64,000 nt of DNA from NCBI RefSeq assembly GCF_028769735.1, contig NC_088171.1:124642533-124706532 (forward strand), given 5' to 3'. Below are positions 13,401 through 27,145 of the stretch, piece after piece. The notes beneath the pieces were generated by a model. It ran no database searches, was not told the origin of the DNA, and saw only the letters and a list, made by a program, of their open reading frames with translations. Source of the DNA: Zonotrichia leucophrys gambelii (Eukaryota > Chordata > Aves > Passeriformes > Passerellidae). Made by a program: the position numbers and the translations under genes. The stretch's first letter is position 1; every line of letters begins with the position of its first letter.

Positions 13401-16063
13401 TGCCTCTCTTCACATCCTTTTTCTACTGAATCTGTTGATCAGAGACAGGAATGAGTTAGGGAATTAGGCAGCTTAATGGCAAAGTTTTTATTTCTGCTCT
13501 GACACTGAGTACAACCCATAAATTAAACAGCCCTGAGAAAAGTTAGGAGACGGCCCCAAAACCTGCATGCAAGGAAGAAGAGCATTTGAAGTTATGGACC
13601 CTGTGGAGATCACTGATGGATTCAGAGCCAATCATGCCAAGGGCTTGCAGCTTTCTAGGAAAAAGAGAACATATTCTGTATGGTGAGGAAAAGCAAACAT
13701 GCAAGAGCACTTACTTGATAGGCCTTTGGTGTCAAATCTACAAGCTGGGTGTAGTAACATGGCAGATGTTGACAAAGTCTGTCTGATTAAAATTCCTGTA
13801 ATTTTTTCACCTACCTTAAACTATCTCTGTGTCTGTGAAGAATAAGTAGCAAGAATCCTTTGTAATGGGATAGCATTCTTATTATTTTCCTTTGTTGCAG
13901 ATCTGCTTTACAGAGGAGCAAATGAATTAGCTTAATCATGAATTAACTACATTTCAAATGGCACCATGTGGCTGTCAGTGCTGCAACTTTCTTCTTCCTG
14001 CAGTATGAAAATTGCATGCATCACTGGAGACAAATCCCTCCAAATGCAGTTTCTGTTGCTATTTCTAAAATACCAAAAGGAAATCTGGACATCGTGTTAT
14101 CCATGAGAGATGACCTGGCCTGATCAGATAGTAATCTCAAATGAGTTCAAGCACTCCTCTAAATCAGTTCTGAATGCAGCCTAAAGTGTACCCAGCACTT
14201 TATATTTCCCACCATACTATTATGGAGATGACACATGCTTTAAAGTGTTGGATTGATGCAGATTTGCCAAGAGGGCAATGGTGCACAAATAGAGCTGTGT
14301 TTAACTGAAAGGACATGTGCTCCCCATACGGATGTGGTCATGGTTGCTTAGGCTCTGAACGAGTTCATATTGCACTTCTCCAGAAGAGAACATGTGTTAA
14401 CTATTTCTTCAGGCTAATTTTTTCATGCTACAAATAGTAGTTGTCATCATCTCACCCAACACAGAGGTTTCAAGACACAAGCTGTCAGAACATTCTGGAA
14501 TGGTTTGTGTCTGTGAAAGATGACTGCCAGGAAGTACCTGCCTATCCTACGTTGGGTGAGCAAACCCTTAATATCATCTCTGTGTTCCTCAGTGACTGCC
14601 TCAAGTGGTTTGTTCTCAGTACTTTGCCTGTTGGAGACTCCTTTGAAGTTACCTAACTCCCTTAGTGCTGTAGGGAACCCAAACACTCAGCTCTTACTTT
14701 GTGGTAACCATCTAGGGCTATAATAGCCTCATGAATATCCTCCATACATGCTAAAGTGTTTTGGGTTTTTTTTTTTGAAAGCAAATAGAAAGTTACTCAG
14801 CTTGGGTCCAAAAAGGAAGAGTTTGTTTTTTGAAGGGGTCTTTTTAGCTTAACCTAAAATTACTTAATTTATTAAGAACATGCTTGTACAGCCACCCCAG
14901 GCACCAAGACAGTAATTTTGGTTTTAATTTTGTCATATATGTGGCTGAAAGGTGCATGATAGCCCCCAGGCCATGTTCTCTTCATGAAGGGGGTACCTCT
15001 TGCTGTAGCACCTCATGGTGGTATTGCCTCCAGCTCACACTTTTCCAGTGGGAGAGTTCTCACTTCCAAACTCTCTTGCTCTGTGAACCACACAAATGAT
15101 CACAAACAACCTGAAATCTTTCTGTCTAGAGTTTCAGGCCAATTTTCACTATAGGCCATTGCTCAGACAATTCCAAGTGGAAAGGTGCATAAGAAAAGCT
15201 TTGACAAGGGAAGTTATGTGATCTCAAACTTGTGACGCTGCTCTTTCTTCTCCTCTCCCCTTGACAGCCATGCATACACATAGTTAAAGAAATACACCCA
15301 CCTATTTATCTCCCTTTTGTGGTAATTACCTAGGTTGTGGCCAAACTGCAGTGCTTGTGCAGATACATACAAGCTCCATGGGCTTGTGTGGTTCTGTGCA
15401 GGCTCCTCAGCTGAGGCTTGGACCTGGGCCTGCCAGGAACAAGGCTGGAGCTGTGCTGAGGCAGCTTAGGAGATGTTATCCCAGAGCTGACTGTATATTC
15501 TGGTAACATGGGCTGCAGAAGCAGGCTGTGCCTGGGCTAGGAGGCTTGCCAGACACCATGTGTATTGGAGAGCACTGTAGATAAACCCAGGAGGACCTAG
15601 TGGAAATTTGGGAGCCATGGTAAAAAGTAATCTCACTGTTAGAGTATCATAAAAAACCTATTACAATGAACAGCAGAGAATGGACTTTGCTCCCACTCAT
15701 CTCTTTGCACTCATCTGCCCAATGAGTATTTTAGCTGCAAATTATAAAGGATGAGATACTTGTCATCTTATCCTTCCACTTACCAGTCTTTATAGTGCCA
15801 GCTGCAGACATGTCACAAACAAGTGGCAATCAACATCTTTCAATCATGTACCAAACCTTCAAGTGTTACCTAAGCTGCAAAATCTGGAGGGAAAGAAACC
15901 TCAGATTTACAAATAACTTCACATACTTCATACAGTTTTGTGCTATTTTTTTTATGCTTAGAACTACTGAAACAGTTTCTGTGGGCAAAAACCCCACACC
16001 TGATTGGGCAAGTAAAGTCATTGTAAATAAGGTCACAATACTACTTTTCCCAAAAATCCTCTC

Positions 16064-16850
16064 ATTTGGTGAATGAGGTGGCTGTATGGGATCTGCTTGA
16101 AAGAGTCCAAAGGGATAAGGCTTTGGAGGGATCCAAGAAAGCTGATTGATATTCAAGCTTCACTTCCTCCAAGGTAAACAGGGGTCCATTTAAGGAGCAG
16201 AAAGTCAGGCAAAAATGCCAGGAGACCTGCATGGATGAACAAGGAGCTTCTGGCAAGATTAAACCACAAAAATGAAGTATATAGAAGGTTAAAGCAGGGA
16301 CAGGAGACCTGTGAAAGATATAGAGATGCTGTCCAAGCAGGCAAGACACAGGAAAGCCAAAGACCAACCAGAATTAAATCTGGTGAGGGGTGTCAAAGGC
16401 AACAAGAAGGCTTTCTGTAATTAAATCAGTCACAAAAGGAGGACTAGGGAAAATGTGAGCCTGTTGCTGCTGAAGGTGGCATGGGCCTGGTGACACAGGA
16501 CACAGAAAAGGCTGAGATACTGAATGCCTTCTTCACCTCAGTCTCTACTAGAAAAACCTACTTTCAGCAATCCAAGGACCTGGAGACAGAGGGAAAGTTT
16601 GACACAAGGAGCACGTAAGTGAGGTGGAAGAGGATCAGGTTACAGAATACTTAAATAAAATGGACATAGATCCCAGTGGGATGCACCCAAAAATGCTGAG
16701 GGAGCTGGCTCATGACATTGCATTTTGATTATCTTTGGATCATCATGATGACTTGGACAGGTGCATGAAAACTGGGGGAAAGCAAGCATCCCTCCTATCT
16801 TCTAAAATGACCTGAAGGAGTTCTCAAGGAACAGTGTGTTTTAAGGACAA
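16064..16850 (+). mobile_element. Decayed CR1 LINE ORF2 fragment (endonuclease to reverse transcriptase linker)
   Basis: Translated pieces in order match the CR1 ORF2 middle region: RVQRDKALEGSKK, MNKELLARLNHKNEVYRRLK, then NAFFTSVST, and MHPKMLRELAHDI (family pattern MHPRVLRELAD). The frame is broken by several indels and stops, so the copy is dead. It lies on the plus strand in the region between PAG1 and the CpG island. Confidence 0.75.
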
Positions 16851-19571
16851 GCTACTGATAACTCTCCTCCAGTCTGTGACAGCCTCAGCCCTCTCACCTA
16901 GAAACAGCACAGTGGTGGCTCTGCTGCTGGGTTGCAAGATTCATTACATTACTTGGAGCAGCAGCTCTTTGCTTCCTTCAGAACCCATCCAGACTTCATT
17001 TTGCCCAAACCCTTTTTTATCTTTGTACTTTGCTGCTGAAAATAAGCAGCAGCTGAGAAATTAGGAAGACCTCTGAATGCTAGTTTGAGTGCCAGCCTTC
17101 AAGTATCTGCTGGACAAGGCTTGGCTATCTGCTGGTGGACATGGAGCCTCAGTGCAGCCTTAGAAAGTTCAGGTTTGTGTTTATTTGTTTGTTTTTACAG
17201 GCTCCCATAATTTTCCAGAAAAATAAAGGAAAGAAAAAAAACCAGTGACTTTTAGGATAATCTGACTTTTGTAGCTCAGACAACCCCTTAAGAGAATTTT
17301 GTGGCATAAAGGAAAACCAGAATGCTGGCCTTAGAGTTTTGTCCTTGCCAAATTTCAAGGATTAACTACATAAATGTGGAGCATTTTTGTGGTTTTTGAA
17401 ATAGGTGACACAAACATTTTGCATAATAGAAATACTTCATCAGCCCAAATTAGAGATTGCAACCAGATCTTATTTTTTATTTCATCTTGTGGCAAACTGA
17501 AATCCTGAATAATAATGATCCTCGTTATTATTATCTTAAATTATCCTAATAATCCTTAATTACATTAACTGATAATGGGATTTACATGCCATTTCAGTCA
17601 CATCAGTAAATATGCAGATCTTGACTACTTTGGTCAATAAGCTCTTTAGTAGGAGCTGTTTCAGAAGAATCTGTTTTAGCTCTAATTTGCTTTCTAGCAC
17701 CACGACACACACAGGATCCCTGTTTTCTGCCTGAACTGACAATTCTCTGTTCTTGCCTATCAGTCCTTCCACAAAGGCTGCACAGAAATTCCAGTCGTGT
17801 GAGTTATATGAAAGGTCAATCTCATTTATGTAATAGCCAGCTGAGAAGAAGTAGTGCAGAAGTGTCTTGCCAGCTACAGTGCAAGGAAGATCATGCCACT
17901 GTAGTTTTGGGCTTTTGAAACAAATCTGTCAGACACATTTTCTATGAAGCAATGTCAAGGCACTCTTTAGCTCCAGTGCTTTGTAGTTCAACATAATGCT
18001 ATGCTCCATGAACACAGGATCAACTGGGAGTCTTTCAGTGAGTGTGTACCCAATTAAAAGTAAATTGTCAGCCACACTTCACAGGGCTAATTCTACTTTA
18101 AACACCAGGTGTCACTGCAGTATACTCTTGACTACACACCAAGCTCCCATCAGGTTAAAGCTTTACTTTTAAGTCATGTCAAAGCTTATGGAGAACAAAG
18201 ATGCTGGTACTTTCTGTTCCCAAGTGTCTCCACACAGCTATATGAGTAGCCAGAATCTGGGAAAATTGTTCAATATTTCAACCAGCCACATTTATAGTTC
18301 TATGTGGTTGGCCTGAAACATGAAGCTAACCATAGTAATAGAGCAATTTTATGGCTGATAGCAACTGTTCAGAATGAAGAATTAAAAAAAAAATACGTGA
18401 AACAGTTCTCTTGATAATAATGCTGCATGCACTTTTTTTCCCTGAAGAACAGCCTGTATTGGATAATATCCAACAGTTACTTAATACAAAATTTATATCA
18501 AATTGCATAATTTGCAGCTTCTTAGCCCATGAACAAATGTTCAGGAAAAAGCAATCTTCTTTTACACTTATCAGATCCTGAATGATTTTGCACATGAAAT
18601 ATTCCTTATTTTCACAAATTCTCTATTTGACCTATAACCTTGTATCTTTTGACTATTAAAATATACTCACCCAGATTAAACATTAAAAAGCCATCACTTT
18701 GACAATGAACAGATACTTGTCTGTCTAATTTCTTCAGTCTCCTAGCTTGGTGTAACTAATACTTGTCTGCACTGTGAATTTTCCAGGAACCCATTCATCA
18801 GTAACTACTTAGTATTAAGTGGGTAAAGCTTTTACTATCTGTAATTAAAGATAATGAGGAGGAAGGTGCAAGTCATGGAGAGTGCAAGCCCCAAAAGTCT
18901 AGGTAAAACCTAAAATTAGCCTTATGCTCTAGTGTACAAAGGGACCTTGTTCCAGTTATATGCTTAAAAATGACATTTCTTTGTGTTAGACTTACAAGCA
19001 GAATCTGTGTTACATATTCAGCAGTGGTCCTGTCACCTGCCTCTGAAATGCTTCAGGATGCTCTTAAAAGTATTTCTACACAAATGAGTCTTGCTACTGA
19101 TAGAGCAGTGCAGCAAATGGATGGGGAACATTACCTAGAGAGCATCTATTACAAAGGAAAAGGAATCAAATGCCATGGCAATTTCAGAGGATAATCCATA
19201 GGGCTGGTAATTGCAACTTTAAAAATGCTGAAAGCTGCACAACTTTGAAAGGCTCAAACCCAATATTCTCACCTGCATTAGAGAGCATAGTGCCAATATT
19301 CATGGCACTGCTTTAGTCAGAGACAACTTCAAGTTGGTACTGTTGTGTGCATGCTTGAATCTTGACAGGACTGTGGCTTTGGGAGGAGTAAGGTGCTATA
19401 TATCACAAAGAAGTCTTAGTAGTTCTTGTCAGATAATGAAATCAGCACAAAATTCCTAGAACAAACAGAATTCTATAAAATAATGCAGGTTTTAAGACCT
19501 GCAGAATGAAGTGACTGCAAGGACTGAATAATATATTTGTTAATAAAACAACTAAAAGAAGCACAGCTGAA

Positions 19572-19604
19572 AACCAACCAACCAACCAACCAACCAACCA
19601 ACCA
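19572..19604 (+). repeat. AACC tetranucleotide repeat
   Basis: About eight AACC units. On the minus strand it reads GGTT and directly follows the tandem AATAAA signals of the candidate PAG1 poly(A) site. Confidence 0.9.
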
Positions 19605-19642
19605 CTAAAACAAAGGACAAAGCTTATTTATTGTGGTTTATT
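19572..19642 (-). terminator. Candidate PAG1 polyadenylation site: tandem AATAAA plus G/U-rich element
   Basis: On the minus strand two AATAAA hexamers (19642-19637 and 19632-19627) are followed about 25-55 nt later by a GGTT repeat (19604-19572), which would read as a G/U-rich downstream element in RNA. This arrangement is typical of a cleavage and polyadenylation site. Use by PAG1 is inferred from position and strand. Confidence 0.45.
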
Positions 19643-21650
19643 CTGTCTGGCTATTGAATTTATATATAGATTTTAATCCAACGAATTTTGCCAGGATTTT
19701 TGAATTAAATTAATTTCATTGCAATGTAACGTTTCCCATTTGACATAATTTACATGGATTTCCAATAAATTTGAGTTATTTGCAAATATAATAACCAGAG
19801 AAAATGGCAGAGCCTCTTTAAAATGCTTTCAGAGAATACAGTACAGAATCATATGATTTTTCTTCTGCATATAAACAAGTAAATATTAGGATGCTACTGT
19901 ACATAAATAAAACCTGCATTTTTTATTATTGGCCTATGTTCTTACTTTTAGATAACTGCTTCATATGTTCATGTAGCATTTTCCCCCCAGAAATATTTAC
20001 ATAAAACTTTCTACATTTACAGTAAATAACCATAATTGCCTACTGTGCTTTCAGCAGCCAAAAGCAGAATTGGCTATGGAAATATCTGATGAAGATTCTT
20101 GGAACAAAGGTATGACTAAATGACATCAACTTGTGTATGCTATCACAAAATATTGAGAGGAATTTAATGGCATTTGTTAATTTACAAAATGCAATTTAGT
20201 GTTGGATCTGAACTGCTCTAACAGTAGAAAAAGCCCTGCAATTACAGTTAAACTACAATTTATGGAACATACATTCTGCAAAACTACAGTATTTCAGTGT
20301 TTGCAGTGATGTTGATTAAAAAATTCTGATTTCAAACAGGTAGCAAGCCAAATAACTCTTCATATAGCGAACAAGCCTTAGCTAATGCCATCTCAGAAGT
20401 CTGCATGCACTGACTCCATGCATTGTGTACATGGCACAGTCATTGAATCACTGCTCTCTGTGCCCACAGAGCTGAACTTTGCAGGATATTCACCTATATC
20501 CACTCTCAGATAGCCAGGACGGTCCTAAGTCTGTCTTTGCACAAGCTCATAGTGTTCTGAGGATGTTTTGCTGTTCTGTGTCAGTGATCAGAGACTCAAA
20601 TAGTTGTCCAGAAAACACTCTTTGTTGCTAGAACACCATGTAAAAGAACTTTGCTTGGAGATATTCCAGTAACACGTATTTTTTCCATTATAAAACAATG
20701 GATAAAATAAACAAGTGTCTGTATTTACAAATTCTCATTCACTATGTTCTTAGTATGCAGTATTCCATATATAAAGCAATTTTATGCTGAAGGTCATATA
20801 GCACCCAATTTTAAGTGACTCTTACTGAGGCACAATTTTAATAACTAGCTATTAGACATCATTATCCCTATAACTGGCTATTTTTTGTTGTTATTTATGG
20901 AAGTCATATCAATTCACTAATATAAAAAAGAAAAAACATTTCACTGACAATACAAACAAAAGTACCTATCACTAAACCAAACTTCTAAACTCTTAGGGCC
21001 CAATCCTGCAGCCTTGGCTCATGCAAAGAATTCTATTTAAATAAAGTAATCCAGTTAGAGTTGGGTTTTCTGTTCGTTTGGGTTTTGTTTTTTGCTAAAA
21101 ATCCCATATGATGCAGGTCCAGATCTACACATGGTGCTTACTTTAGTGCACTTACATTTGTCCATACTGAGTTTTTAATAGAACAAAAACATGTATTTAG
21201 AATTTATTAATTTCCATTCTGTTGATATGGAGGCTTGATAAAAGATAATCCAGTTGCATCATGACTTGATCCTGCCTCTCTCTGTATAGGGAATACTGAG
21301 AAGAATAAACATTGTTATCTGTCTCTTGTGAGAATCTCAGCAACTCCTCCCTTCACTGTAACCTTTTCTACCTTAATAATCTTTCAAAACAGCTTGTCTG
21401 TGGGATGGGGGAAGTGCAAATGAAATTTAGCTATTGTTACTTTACCTTTCTTCCTAGCTGCTGCTGTGGGCTGTACCTGTCTTACCCTGACAGTGAATGC
21501 TCTTTTGTGGTTCTGAAGGTGGGCTCTTAGCACACTTTCATCTAGAAAGACTGGTCAGACTGAGGAGAAGCAGCTCACATCCCCTTCCCTGAGTTAAAGG
21601 GATTGGGACTTTGTGAAGCAAAGGGCCATTCCTAAGTAGTCATGCCGCAG

Positions 21651-21720
21651 AGATGAGGTGAGATGAGATGAGATGAGGTGAGATGAGATGAGATGAGATG
21701 AGATGAGATGAGATGAGATG
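21651..21720 (+). repeat. AGATG pentanucleotide microsatellite
   Basis: Fourteen AGATG units, two of them AGGTG. It lies within the probable PAG1 3' UTR, where the transcript would carry the complementary CATCT repeat. Confidence 0.95.
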
Positions 21721-24700
21721 AACCCTGCTGGAAATCATGAAGTTGGTACATACATGCAGAAACTCAGGAGCCAGCACAGTGGCTCATTTCAAAGCTCTGT
21801 CTGCTGGCAGGATGTTCTGAGGAGACTGGTTATGTGACCTTTCTCAGTCTCAGCTACAAACAGCAAATTCCAGTATCCTCAGACATGTGAGAACGCAGGT
21901 TCTTGTGCTCTTAGATGTCTCTTTAATAATGCACTTAAAACATTGTGACAATTTACATCTTATACGTGTCTTTGGCTGTCATGTGAGTGCTTGCAAGCTA
22001 CAGAATTTCTTGCCTAGAAAGAAAGTGAAGACCTCCACAGATGCCTCCAGACAGGATGAGATTACCTCAAAACATCAGACTGAAGTCCAGGCTTCTGAAT
22101 CTCACAGGCACATTGGAAAGGTCTCATTCAGGAGTGTTAATGTGATGCAGTTTCTGTGCCCTCTGTACAACTGTCATCTTTCACTAAGGACAAAAGAGAT
22201 ACTCAGGTGGTGACAGATGAACATAGTGGGGAAGAGCAGTTCCACAAATGTGAGGGTAGTCCAAATCCCACCTATGCTGAAAGTTAAAATGTGAGTTAAA
22301 ACTCTTCTCTTTTTAGACATTAAGAATTGAAAACACCAGAACTGTCCCCTTTTTTAATAAAATAATAAGAGTTGTAATGTTTAAGCTCCCCTCCTCAATA
22401 TAGCAGGATTAAAAGGACTGTCTTGGAGAGAACAGGAGGCATTCTGTAATCTCAAATGAAGCATCTGAAGTCAAATTACTTACATAACTTATAAATAATC
22501 TAAGCCAATTGTTGCATTATCATAAACTATAGGAAATAACATACCTGCTTTCTAAGCAAAAGAAAAAAAATTGTATTTTCTGTACAAACACATGCTAGTT
22601 AAAATTAGCCAATGAATTTGCAGAGACAAAACCCTTGTCAGACTGTGCTATTATTACAATAAATGAACACCACAAATGAAAACCAATATTTAGGAATGTG
22701 TATAGCAAGAGAGCACCACATACAGTAGTCAAGTGCAATAACAGTAAGCATCTTTACCTTTACAGAAACATCCATATTTTTAGGCACTTTGCTATCATAT
22801 TTGTAGTGACTGTCCTTCTGGCCAGTTTAAAACTGAAGGTCTCCAGAAACAAAACTTCACAGCTTGTGCAAACAGAACTGTAAGATTGATATTTCCTATA
22901 GACTGGGCACAGACCAGTGGGTTTGTAATGTAAAGATAATCTGTGCATTTCTATGGAAATTGGGGTGCCAGAGCTAAAATATATCTACATTGTGTAGACA
23001 CTCTTGCTGGCCTTTGGATTATATGTAAATTAAGTTTTATCAATTAATTAATGTTGTATTACATTGATTGATAATTGATAATTGAACCTTGTATTACAAA
23101 TAAGTTGTCATTTTTCTGCTGTTCAGGAGAAAAGAACAGTGCCTACTGTATGTGAAATCCTAATGCACTCCTGGAAAATCACCACATAGGCAATTAATTT
23201 GTTTAATAAGTTTTGTAAGCCTAGGATATTTTATGCTGACCAGCCAAGGGGGTTGTCTCTCCTTGAAGAAAGGGAACCCTATATTTTTAGTTCTGTGATG
23301 TTTGCAGCATTTATCTTTAACATAATCCTGAACACATGTTGCTTGCCAGCAGCAAGGGATATATGGTATATACATATTTTCTTTTCTAAGGCTGGAGGCT
23401 GAGATCTGCTCTGGCCATGACTTCAGCCACCACCCTCCCAGAAGAGATGCTACAAATCAACTTCAGCACCAGGACATGAAATTGTATTAACAGTAATTAT
23501 GTTCCCTGCTCCCAGGAAGAGACCTGCCCTTGAAAGTCTTCAGCACACCACCAAAGGAGCATCTGTCAGGCTAAGGATCTTTCTGCATTCTTCTGTTTTG
23601 CAGCAGACTACCACACCAAATTACTTGTGAGAGATGTAAATTATTCAGGCATTATTATTCCGGCATACTTCAACCTCAAAAAATAAAACTCATCTGAAAT
23701 AACTGGTTATTTGCCTAAGAGCAAGAGACCCTCACTGGAGTGTGGTCCAAATTAAAATGTTTGATACAGCAACAGATTTCTTACAGTCACGTGGCAAACA
23801 AATGTATATGCACAACAGGAGACAGAAATAAAGTCCTTGAGCTGGGGTATGATGTTTCCAGTCCCACAGTGCACAGATGAGAGTCCTGTCTCTGGCTGCT
23901 CCAAGCCAAGTCCCCTGGCCTGAATGACTGCTTTTAAACACCCGTGTCCCGGCCTGGGCAGGGCTGCCGCATGAGACGAGCAAGAGACAGGGCAGCACTG
24001 CCAGCTTTTGTAGTCAAGAGTAGCACAGTTAACATGAAGATCTGGAAAGCAGACAAAACCAGAGAGAGCACTCTATGGCACAGCTTTACACATGCAAACC
24101 ATTTATCCAGCATCTTATAGAAGCACCATTGAGAGGTTGAACTGAGAGCACCGCGTACACAGGATTGTGTTCAAACCAGAGGACAGGAGCTGTTCAGGGA
24201 GCCATGGAGAAGCATGCAGCCCCTCAGGATAGATTCCTTGAAGGCACAATGGATGAGGCCTTGGAGAAAAGGCAGCTGGTCATCAGCCAGCTGAAACTAT
24301 GGGGATGAGCCAGCTCTGGGTTACTCATGAATATGAATCCCCACACCTACTCATCCCTCACCCCATGGATCCTGCTACATGTAAGCAAGCCTGCAATTTA
24401 TATGAATAGAAAGACTGAAGCAACAAATTGTTCACAGTTGACATGAACACCACTTCCCTGAATGCTCACTATTGTAAAAGCTAGGTTCTTCAAAAGAAGA
24501 CTGACAATTCTTATTGCAAAGCTTGGTCATCATAGCTACATTACCTGGGCTTTTTTTTTAGTGGAGGTTTGTAAGTGACTATTGCTATTGTAGGGCTAAC
24601 TGAGGTCTAGTGAACTGAGTTAACATGAAATGTGTCTCTATAAAGATGTTTCCAAGTTGGGACAAGTAAACATTGGGGTTGTCCCTTTATACTTTTGAGT

Positions 24701-27139
24701 TAAACACATACAGTATGGAAAAGAGTATGGAATTACTAGCTACTTTGTAGAAAAGGCACTATAACTGATCTAACTGTGGTAATTAGGTACATGCCCATGC
24801 TACACGTATCTGCAAAGAATTTATTTCTCTCTGTGACTGAGAAAGTTATTCTACACTCATGGTAGAATAGGATGACTGGTTTACATATTGGATTAGCACT
24901 GGTTAGGTATGTGGTAAGAACAACTTTCATGGAAGACAAAGATTCGTGGAAGAGATGTCTGAACTGCATTTCCTGTTTTCTACCAGTTCCCAGAGAGAAA
25001 TCAAAAAGACCTTTTCACTAGTGCAGTTATATACACATTACAGCTTCTGTTGGCCTTACTGTGGCAATTTGCTGTGAGATCTTATTGTACAGTTGTGCTA
25101 AAAAAAAAGGAAGCAAAGAAATAGACTGTGAATCTTCCCAGAAAACATCACCAGGTAACAAACACTTCATTTTGGATGTTGAAATTTTATTTAGGGATAT
25201 GGTGAAAGAATTAAAAAAAGCAGTAAATAGACAAGTAGAAGAAACTCCCTTTTCTTTACAGTCAGATGAATCTCTTTGGGGATTACTGCTGGAAAAATCT
25301 TTCTATCAAATATATTAATGAAAAGGAAGCATTGACAGCAGCCATAAAGGAACAGGTATTACTTCTGGGAAGAGAGAACTAAACCAGAACATTGATTCAT
25401 TGTCAACAAATGTAAATACTCACTTACCAACCTTGGTCTGAATTCTAAAACATTTTCATTTAGTATTAAACTACATAATGGTGATTGCAGGGGAGTTATG
25501 GACTCCCCCATACATCCTTGTTCAGGAGGGTAATTATTTTTTGCAGCTTTTAAGTCCAGTGTGTGTGGCTCTCAAGGCTGAGGGCAGATACACGTGCCAA
25601 ATGCAGCAATCCAAAATGTGAATTGCTTCTCCATGACACTGGGTCATTAAAAGGTTGTGACCAGTCTGAAAGTAATTGAAAGACGAAGGAATGTGCCACT
25701 GCCACAGCACTGCAGACATGGTACCAGCTCCCAGTGCAAGGCTGTAGGAGACAGGTTAAAAACAGAAAACAAAGAAAGACGAGAGGGGGAGGAAAATTTT
25801 TCTTTCACTGTGTAAAAGGGAAGCCCAGGGGGTCTCAGGAGCAGTTGTCAGAACAGAGGAAAGAAAGGATGGAAGGACTCATGTCCCTTCCTACAAAGCA
25901 ACATTTCTGATCTGGCTGTGAAAGACAACAGAATGACTGGACAGTCCTCCAACACCCTTTGACCTGCTGGTCTCAATGGGAGTATTTCTAGAGTGAGGTT
26001 TGCTTTTCTTTTGCACCTTAAAATTTTACAATCAAGAATTCAGTGCTATTCTTTGCTATCAACTGACATTATCTCAAGATATCTTTGAATTGGTCTTGAA
26101 ATTGAATCTAGTGAACCTGGCAAACCTCATGTTCCTACTGTCTCCAAAAGCAGTCATCCATGCAGAAGGATAACTACACCTTGAGATGTATTTGGGAATA
26201 TCAGGAGTTGAGGTATGCCTGCCACTAAACTGCAGGAGTCAGACTGAGGACTACATATATAAACTGGTACCCCTGAGCAAGGAACAGACAGCAAACACAT
26301 AGTTAAAGACTAAAGAAATTCTTCAGACTTAGCATGACAAATATTTTGAAAAATGGTGCATCTTATCTTTGGCCTTAAACAGTGTGAAGTAGAAGGAGAG
26401 AACATTCAAAGGTGAACTTCATGAATTCACATTAAAGGAAACAGCAACAAAAACTTTTATAAAGGGAAAACCTCCACAAAGCAGAACCACAGTCATCCTT
26501 AAAAAGCACTGAAGTGGAAGCAAAGGGTTTGCTGCAGCTGTCAAAACATGGCAGCATGGTCAAGAACAGGATGGATGTGGAGTGGTCTGAACTGCTTCTC
26601 CTTCAAGGAAGAGTCATAGATCAGAGTGTGCTGCACTGTCACACAAGGTCAGGATCCACAAAGTTTGAACCACCCTGTGGGCAGAGGCTGACTGCACAAC
26701 TGCACTGCTCCTCAGAGCAAACTTGCAGGCAAAGCCTGTAAATCAGCACACTTCTTTCAGTTATGAAGCTATTTCTAATAAATGTGTGCAACCAGATCTG
26801 TGCTTGCTCTTTATAGTACCAAGTCATGTTGAGAACTGACCAAGGATCCGGGAAGGGTTCAACCTTCAAAACCCAGTACCAACTGAGCTGAAAGTAAACC
26901 TGTTTTGTTTACTACAGAATAAGCCAACCTCAGTTTATGTACTGTTTATTTTGAATTAAAAATAAACTGCTCTTCAAGCACATGCCAGATATTACGTATG
27001 TGAATGTTGCCAGCTTGGACTATAACTTATATTTGTGTCCAAATTACAAGTGTATGCTTATATACATGGGGATATGTGCACATGCATGTCACACAATGCT
27101 AGTTCTTCACCCTTGGACTATTCTTGTACCATTGTACTA

Positions 27140-27145
27140 TTTATT
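27140..27145 (-). terminator. Candidate proximal polyadenylation signal for PAG1
   Basis: AATAAA on the minus strand about 1.45 kb after the PAG1 stop codon. The surroundings are AT-rich. Such hexamers are common by chance in sequence like this, so the call is weak. Confidence 0.2.

Larger units (their letters stand above)
5481..19571. other. Intergenic region between the CpG island and the PAG1 3' end
   Basis: About 14 kb with no supported exon. It contains a T35 tract (6035-6069) and two CR1 ORF2 fragments (7235-7470 and 16064-16850). Open frames such as 6259-6765 and 9152-9613 on the minus strand have no domain pattern or recognisable similarity. Confidence 0.6.
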